Assembly (NCBI GenBank): GCA_024278035.1
Contig: JAJRUA010000330.1
Span: forward strand, 1 to 11,443
From: Planctomycetota bacterium
GTDB taxonomy: Bacteria > Planctomycetota > Planctomycetia > Pirellulales > Lacipirellulaceae
Direction of reading: 5' to 3'
DNA: 11,443 nt
Part shown: piece by piece, positions 6,543 to 11,443 of the stretch
How positions within the stretch are numbered: the stretch's first letter is position 1
How the letters are laid out: the number at the start of each line of letters is the position of its first letter
Notes under the pieces: generated by a model
Databases searched by the model: none
What the model was told of the DNA's origin: nothing
Seen by the model: the letters and a program-made list of their open reading frames with translations, nothing else
Translations under genes and position numbers: made by a program

Positions 6543-9350
6543 ATGAACTTTACTGTTCTCAAAGCGATTTTCCGACGTGACTTTGTCAGTTACTTTTCTA
6601 ATCCGACGGGGTACGTCTTTATCTGCGTTTTCGTGATGCTGAGCGCGTTGGCGGCGTTTTGGCCGCCGGAGTTCTTTAGTAACAATTTGGCCAATCTCGA
6701 CCAACTGAGCCGCTGGATGCCATTTATCATGCTGGTCTTTATACCGGCAACGTCGATGAGCATCTGGGCCGAAGAACGCCGTCAGGGGACCGATGAGCTT
6801 TTGCTCACGCTGCCCGCCTCAGATATGGACGTGGTCATCGGCAAGTTCCTTGCTGCGGTGTCGATCTATACCGTGGCGCTGCTGTTCTCCATGTTCTCGA
6901 TCTTCCTGGTGTTTTCGTGGGGGTTGGGTTCGCCCGACGGCGGGCTCTTTTTGGGCTCTTACATGGGGTACTGGTTCGTTGGAATCGCCATGTTGTCGAT
7001 CGGCATGGTCGCTTCGTTTCTCACGTCGAATCTGACCGTTAGCTTTGTCTTGGGCATGTTGTTCAATGCTCCGCTGGCACTGTTTGGTGCAGCCGATCTG
7101 ATCGTCAAGAACCAAGCGGTCGCCCAAACGTTTCGCCAGTGGAGCGCTGTAGAACAGTTTGCTGACTTTGAGCGGGGAGTTGTGAGCCTGTCGAGCGTGA
7201 GCTACTTCCTCAGCATCGTTGCTGTGATGCTCTACGTCAGCATGGTGCTTATCAGCAAACGACACTGGGCTGGTGGCGATGATGGCGAAACGAAGGGAGG
7301 ACACTACTTCGTCCGAACGCTCAGCCTCTTGGCGATTGTCGGGGCACTCAACATCTTCTTTAGCAACCATGATGCGATTCGCCTGGACATGACGAGCGAA
7401 CGGCTCAATTCGCTCTCGGATCGGACATTGCAAATGGTCCAAGACCTTGGTGCCGATGACGAAGTCCCCACCGTACGCGTCGATGCCTATGTCAGCCCCC
7501 AGGTGCCTGCGGAGTATGCGGCTCAAAAACGGAACTTGCTATCGACGCTTGAAGAGTTGGCTGCCGCCAGTGGCGGGAAAATTCGCGTTACCAAGCATGA
7601 GATCGAAAACTTTAGCGAAGAGGCGACTCTCGCCGAGCAAACCTACGGTATTGAAGCAAAGCCCGTCACAACCAACAGCCGAGGTTCTCTCACGCAGCAA
7701 GAGATTTTTCTCGGCGTGGCGTTCTCTTGCGGTTTGGATAAGGTCGTCTTGCCGTTTCTTGATAAGGGAATCCCGGTTGAATATGAGGTGGTTCGCTCGA
7801 TTACCACGGTTGCCCAGCCCGAACGTAAGCGAGTGGGCGTCGTGAAGACCGCGGTTGAGCTGAATGGCAGTTTCTCGATGCAAGGGGCGACGCCCGAGAC
7901 GCGGCTCATCGCGGAACTCAAAAAGCAGTACGAAGTGGTTGAAGTCGATCCGACGAGCCCCATCACCGAGCGGTACGATGTGCTGCTGGCGGTGCAGCCC
8001 TCGTCGCTTGGTCCGATAGAGATGGACCATTTTGTTGCGGCAGTGAAGAGTGGCCAGCCAACGGCGATTTTTGAGGATCCCTTCCCGTTGCCCAACTTTT
8101 GGCAAGGCGTGGTCGGCACGTCGCAACCGAACCCGCCTCCAGGGGGCGGTGGCATGATGGCGATGTTCGGTGGTGGCGGACCTCCGAAGCCCAAGGGGGA
8201 TATTACCCAACTTTGGAACTTGCTCGGCGTACGAATGGCCGGCGATGAGATTATTTGGCAAGACTATAATCCTTATCCGAACGCTCAAAACTTTGTGGAT
8301 GCTTACTGGGCGTTTATCGACGAGGGAAACGGTGCCGCCAAGCCGTTCAACCCGGACGAACCGATCGTCGCAGGCATGCGGCAATTGCTTTTCTTGTTGT
8401 CGGGATCGGTGCGACCCGCTTCGGGATCGAACCTTGAGTTCTCGCAACTGGCCGTCACGGGCGACAGCACGGGGACCATTACCCACGGCGATCTCCAGAT
8501 GGAATCCCAATCGGGTGGCCATAGCCTACGCCGTTCTCCTACGGGGCAACCTTATATTTTGGCCGCTCACATCACGGGCGTTCCAGTCGATGAGGAGACG
8601 CTTGCTCTCGATTCGTTGAGCAAGAAGGCCATTGAAGCTTCCGAAGAAGCTGAAGAAGAGACCGTTGACCTAGCGGACAGGGACGAAGAGACGGCACCAG
8701 AAATCAACGTCGTGGTCGTCGCCGATATCGATTGTTTGGCCGATCCGTTCTTTGCGATTCGAGAAATGGGGGACGATGACCAAGCGATCGTCGATTGGAA
8801 CTTCCAGAATGTCACGTTCGTGCTCAACGTGCTCGATGACCTGGCAGGCGATGATCGGTTCCTCGAAGTACGCAAACGGACCCGCCAACACCGTCTGCTC
8901 AGCAAGATCGAGCAAGCAACCGAAGATTACCGGGAAGACGCGCTTGACAAACGAAGTGACTTCATTAACGAAGCCAAATCGGAAATTGGTGCCGTACAGC
9001 AAGAGTTTATGAAGAAAATCGCCACGATTGAAGCCCGAGAGGACCTTACGCAAATTGAAAAACGACAACGCATCGATCAGGCACGCATTCGTTTTGGTCG
9101 CAACCGAGATGTGAAAATCGCCGCCCTAGAAAAAGCCCGGGACCGCCAGATTCGTCAAGCGGAACGTAACCTGGAGAGCAAAATTCGTGGGGTCCAAGAC
9201 TTCTACAAAATGTGTGCTGTGGTCCTGCCGCCGATTCCGCCGATCCTGTTGGCGTTTCTCGTCTACTTCCATCGCCGTGAAAGCGAACGTGAAGGGGTCG
9301 CCAAGACGCGGCTCCGCTACGGCGGACCGGTGGAAGAGAAAGAAGAATAG
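6543..9350 (+). CDS. Fused ABC-2 permease (GldF-like) and GldG-like auxiliary protein
   Basis: The 935-residue protein joins two parts that are separate GldF and GldG in Bacteroidetes. Residues 1-240 are an ABC-2 permease with about six membrane helices (near 22-42, 58-76, 98-126, 138-160, 163-184, 217-238) and the typical cytosolic EERRQGTDELLLTLP loop (77-91). A seventh helix (256-274) starts the GldG-like part (PF09822-type, ABC-transporter auxiliary), whose large domain (about 280-885) should lie outside the membrane, with a final helix at 890-910 and a basic cytosolic tail. Odd insertions include a Pro/Gly/Met-rich loop (531-552) and an acidic stretch near 695-720. Residues about 786-889 are strongly charged and heptad-like, a likely coiled coil up to the last helix. 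It would pair with the ATPase encoded just upstream and the DUF4340 protein downstream. The substrate is unknown. The start lacks a Shine-Dalgarno but is supported by the fit of the first residues to the permease family. Confidence 0.9.
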   Translation: MNFTVLKAIFRRDFVSYFSNPTGYVFICVFVMLSALAAFWPPEFFSNNLANLDQLSRWMPFIMLVFIPATSMSIWAEERRQGTDELLLTLPASDMDVVIGKFLAAVSIYTVALLFSMFSIFLVFSWGLGSPDGGLFLGSYMGYWFVGIAMLSIGMVASFLTSNLTVSFVLGMLFNAPLALFGAADLIVKNQAVAQTFRQWSAVEQFADFERGVVSLSSVSYFLSIVAVMLYVSMVLISKRHWAGGDDGETKGGHYFVRTLSLLAIVGALNIFFSNHDAIRLDMTSERLNSLSDRTLQMVQDLGADDEVPTVRVDAYVSPQVPAEYAAQKRNLLSTLEELAAASGGKIRVTKHEIENFSEEATLAEQTYGIEAKPVTTNSRGSLTQQEIFLGVAFSCGLDKVVLPFLDKGIPVEYEVVRSITTVAQPERKRVGVVKTAVELNGSFSMQGATPETRLIAELKKQYEVVEVDPTSPITERYDVLLAVQPSSLGPIEMDHFVAAVKSGQPTAIFEDPFPLPNFWQGVVGTSQPNPPPGGGGMMAMFGGGGPPKPKGDITQLWNLLGVRMAGDEIIWQDYNPYPNAQNFVDAYWAFIDEGNGAAKPFNPDEPIVAGMRQLLFLLSGSVRPASGSNLEFSQLAVTGDSTGTITHGDLQMESQSGGHSLRRSPTGQPYILAAHITGVPVDEETLALDSLSKKAIEASEEAEEETVDLADRDEETAPEINVVVVADIDCLADPFFAIREMGDDDQAIVDWNFQNVTFVLNVLDDLAGDDRFLEVRKRTRQHRLLSKIEQATEDYREDALDKRSDFINEAKSEIGAVQQEFMKKIATIEAREDLTQIEKRQRIDQARIRFGRNRDVKIAALEKARDRQIRQAERNLESKIRGVQDFYKMCAVVLPPIPPILLAFLVYFHRRESEREGVAKTRLRYGGPVEEKEE

Positions 9351-9398
9351 AAAATCGTTCGCCGTAGTCGAGTCGCCACAGCTTGCCTTACCCGTTTA

Positions 9399-9425
9399 CT
9401 GACCGCTGATTGCTGAAAGCTGACC
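9399..9425 (+). repeat. GCTGA-word repeats in the permease-DUF4340 spacer
   Basis: CTGACC occurs at 9399-9404 and 9420-9425, and GCTGA at 9405-9409, 9412-9416 and 9419-9423, giving a quasi-tandem array with a step of about 7. It ends 11 bp before the next start codon. Confidence 0.5.
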
Positions 9426-9436
9426 ACTATTTTCCC

Positions 9437-11059
9437 ATGAAAGAATCAACCCAAACTCTCTGGTTCCTTGCCGCTGCAGTTGGAACGGTCGTGCTTGCCT
9501 TTGCGTCGCGTCCGTCCGACGCCACTTACGAAGTAAGCCAGCTCATCGGCAAGCCGCTCAACCGTCCGTTCGAGTCCGACGAAGCGAAGTCGCTTAAGAT
9601 CATTCGCTTTGATGAAGGGACGGCCACGTTGCGTGAATTTGAAGTGGCCGAACAAAACGGCGTTTGGAGCATTCCTTCGCAGGGGGGCTATCCCGCCGAT
9701 GCCGAGCGGCAGATGGGCCAAGCCACAGCCGGTGTGATGGACCGAGAGATTTTGCGAGTCGTCAGCCAAAGCGCAGCGGACCATGAGAAGTACGGAGTTA
9801 TCGCCCCCTCGGAGAATTTGGAAGTTGGCCAAACGGGTATCGGAGTTCATGTCACGCTTGCCAAGGAGGATGGCTCGGCACTGGTCGATCTCATCATCGG
9901 AAAAGAGGTGAAGGATGCGGAGGGGCAACACTACGTCCGCCGGGCGTCGCAGGACGTGGTGTTCGTGATCGAAATCGACTCCGAGACGCTCTCGACCGAT
10001 TTCGCCGACTGGATCGAAGGTGATTTGCTGGGCCTCAATGCGATGGATATCGCCACAGTCCGCATTCAAGACTACACCGCAGAGCTTGTTCCCCAAGGGA
10101 TGCAGGTGGGCATTCATTGGGACCGTCGGAGTGACTTGACACTTCGCTACGACGAAAAAGATTCGACCTGGGTTACCGAGAAGCTACTCCGATTCAGCCC
10201 CGAGGCCGCAGGTTTTGAGGCCTTCGAGCTGGCCGAAGGCGAGGGACTCAACGACGAATCGCTCGACGCCCTCAAAAGCGCCCTTGATGACCTGCTGATT
10301 GTGGATGTCGAGAAGAAACCTGCCGGCCTGAGCGCTGATCTTTCAGCAGGTGATAATTTCCTGAAGGACACCGTGTCGCAGTTGAGCCTGATGCAGCGAG
10401 GCTTTGCTCCTGCTCCGATGGCCAACGGTAAAACGGAGATTCTTTCTAGCGAGGGGGAAGTGACCGCCACACTCCGGTCGGGCGTCGAGTACGTCCTCCG
10501 TTTCGGTAATTTGCAATCCGACCTGGCAGGCGGTGCGGAACAGGCAGAGGACGCACCAGAGAGCGTCAACCGTTATCTGTTCGTTATGGCTCGCTTTAAC
10601 GAGGAGGTTCTCGAAAAGCCAGAACTCGAAGAGCTGCCTGAACTGCCCTCGGAAGGGGAGGCCACAGAAGAGGAGACAACGGAAGCGGAGGACGCAGGAG
10701 AGGGAGCGTCTGAAGAAGAGGCGGAAGAGACCGACGAAACCGATAAACCTGAGGCTGCCAAGGACCGCGAAGCACTCATCGCTGCCCGTGAACGGGCCGA
10801 GTTGCACAATGCACGTCTCACAGACGAGTACGAGAGCAAAATTGCCGAAGCACGGCAGCGTGTCGAAGAACTGAACGCTCGGTTTGGTGATTGGTACTAC
10901 GTGATTGCCGACGCGACCTACAAGAAAATCCGCCTCGGTCGAGACGACGTGATTAAGGCTGCGGAAGAAGAGCCAGAGGAACCGGCCGATGATCCTAACG
11001 CTCCCGGTGCCCCGTTAACGGGGTTACCCGATCTATCGGGGGCTCTTGGTGATGAGTAG
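9437..11059 (+). CDS. DUF4340 domain-containing membrane-anchored protein
   Basis: The protein has 540 residues from the ATG at 9437. The frame opens at a TTG nine codons earlier, but only the ATG gives a clean N-terminal signal anchor (one helix, about residues 8-24), with the rest predicted outside the cytoplasm. The body has the repeated 'residue-level substrate' pattern of DUF4340 proteins (WSIPSQGGYPADAERQ; KYGV; VDLIIGKEV; YVRRASQDVVFVI), a family commonly encoded next to GldA/GldF/GldG-like ABC genes. Residues about 389-480 form a highly acidic Glu/Thr/Ala linker followed by a charged helical segment, inserted before the closing FGDWYYVIADATYKKIR block (483-499). The C-terminus is an acidic, Pro-rich tail. 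The start codon is 86 bp after the permease fusion and in the same direction, so it is the third gene of the operon. It probably works with the extracytoplasmic GldG-like domain, but no biochemical role is known to me. No Shine-Dalgarno is seen. Confidence 0.88.
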   Translation: MKESTQTLWFLAAAVGTVVLAFASRPSDATYEVSQLIGKPLNRPFESDEAKSLKIIRFDEGTATLREFEVAEQNGVWSIPSQGGYPADAERQMGQATAGVMDREILRVVSQSAADHEKYGVIAPSENLEVGQTGIGVHVTLAKEDGSALVDLIIGKEVKDAEGQHYVRRASQDVVFVIEIDSETLSTDFADWIEGDLLGLNAMDIATVRIQDYTAELVPQGMQVGIHWDRRSDLTLRYDEKDSTWVTEKLLRFSPEAAGFEAFELAEGEGLNDESLDALKSALDDLLIVDVEKKPAGLSADLSAGDNFLKDTVSQLSLMQRGFAPAPMANGKTEILSSEGEVTATLRSGVEYVLRFGNLQSDLAGGAEQAEDAPESVNRYLFVMARFNEEVLEKPELEELPELPSEGEATEEETTEAEDAGEGASEEEAEETDETDKPEAAKDREALIAARERAELHNARLTDEYESKIAEARQRVEELNARFGDWYYVIADATYKKIRLGRDDVIKAAEEEPEEPADDPNAPGAPLTGLPDLSGALGDE

Positions 11060-11065
11060 TCCGAT

Positions 11066-11156
11066 GGCGAGCCGCGAGCGCTGCTTTTTCGGAAACACGG
11101 GACCGGAGGGGAGAATCGCCTGCTACAACTCCGGTCGCTTACGCTCACGGCTCGCC
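11066..11156. repeat. Inverted pair of the 28-bp repeat element in a convergent spacer
   Basis: The right copy (11129-11156) is intact and in reverse orientation. The left copy is in direct orientation but split: its first 15 bases are at 11066-11080 and its last 8 at 11101-11108, with 20 bases where the intact copy has 5. The arms form nested stems: 11066-11080 with 11142-11156 (14 of 15) and 11101-11108 with 11129-11136 (8 of 8). The right end touches the last base of the DUF971 stop codon. TTTTT at 11085-11089 lies inside the left copy, so this is not a standard terminator, though it may still end transcription from both sides. Confidence 0.7.
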
Positions 11157-11443
11157 TACGACTCCCCCCCCAGTTCTCGCAAGCGCTCGAACGTAAACAG
11201 GCCCGAGTTGTGCCCGTCACTAAAATCGATGCGATAAGCGTAGGCACCCACCGGCTGCATCCCCGTGATCCGAATCGGTTGCGTCTCGGCAGCGGAGAGG
11301 ACGGTCAATTGGTGGGGCGGAGGGGGCGGAGCGGAACGCTTTTCTCGGCACGTTGCACAAGGGCAACTCGCACGCAACTCCGCTGCACGGTAGGTGTGCG
11401 TGACTCCGTCACCCCACTCAATTTGGAGCCGGTTGCCGGGCAG
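11156..11443 (-). CDS. DUF971 (GBBH-like N-terminal) protein, 5' end outside window
   Basis: Reading the minus strand from the right edge gives 95 residues with no start codon needed inside the window. They show the complete DUF971 pattern: an IEWGDGVTHTYRAAELR strand-turn-helix, CPCATC (C27, C29, C32 of the visible part), then the VGAYAYRIDFSDGHNSGLFTFERL block with H78. In gamma-butyrobetaine hydroxylase the equivalent N-terminal domain binds zinc through C-x-C-x2-C and a His, and all four ligands are present here. Small stand-alone DUF971 proteins are widespread and of unknown role; some are linked or fused to Mrp-type Fe-S carrier proteins. Only a few N-terminal residues should be missing. 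The last codons contain a run of eight Gs (C8 at 11164-11171 on the + strand). It converges on the ABC operon. Confidence 0.88.
   Translation of the reverse strand: MPGNRLQIEWGDGVTHTYRAAELRASCPCATCREKRSAPPPPPHQLTVLSAAETQPIRITGMQPVGAYAYRIDFSDGHNSGLFTFERLRELGGES

Noticed and set aside
7539..8522. 327-codon minus-strand open frame inside the permease fusion gene
   Set aside because: It is antisense to a well-supported gene, shows no domain, and has an Arg/His/Leu-rich composition typical of shadow frames.

Overview
The window looks like chromosomal DNA of a planctomycete, most likely a Pirellulales-type bacterium. This rests on gene content and style: a fused GldF/GldG-like ABC permease followed by a DUF4340 protein, a very long Ser/Asp/Glu/Gly/Gln-rich protein, moderately high GC, almost no Shine-Dalgarno sites, and spacers full of short palindromic repeats. 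No rRNA or marker gene is present, so the assignment is inference.

Layout: (1) 1-1914, the 3' part of a + strand gene for a highly polar, low-complexity protein with a compact helical C-terminus. (2) 1915-2067, a spacer built of direct and inverted repeats. (3) 2068-3735, L-aspartate oxidase (nadB), first step of de novo NAD synthesis, standing without nadA or nadC. (4) 3736-3787, a spacer with a minus-strand intrinsic terminator whose arm is duplicated over the nadB stop codon. (5) 3788-5242 on the minus strand, a nitronate monooxygenase/2-nitropropane dioxygenase-family FMN enzyme with a four-cysteine C-terminal motif; its start has the only convincing ribosome binding site in the window, just below a GC-rich hairpin. 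(6) 5243-5703, a gene-free divergent upstream region. (7) 5704-11059, a three-gene + strand operon: ABC ATPase, a 935-residue permease/GldG-like fusion, and a DUF4340 membrane-anchored protein. (8) 11060-11155, a convergent spacer with an inverted pair of a repeat element. (9) 11156-11443 on the minus strand, a nearly complete DUF971 (GBBH-like N-terminal, zinc-binding) gene running off the right edge.

The ABC operon is the functional core. The ATPase energises the permease half of the fusion, while the GldG-like half and the DUF4340 protein place large domains outside the cytoplasmic membrane. The substrate is unknown. The most unusual DNA-level signal is a 28-bp repeat that occurs in the 11.1 kb spacer and, at 25/28 and 23/28 identity, twice inside the coding sequence of the first gene, which suggests that a mobile palindromic repeat has been recruited into protein-coding DNA.
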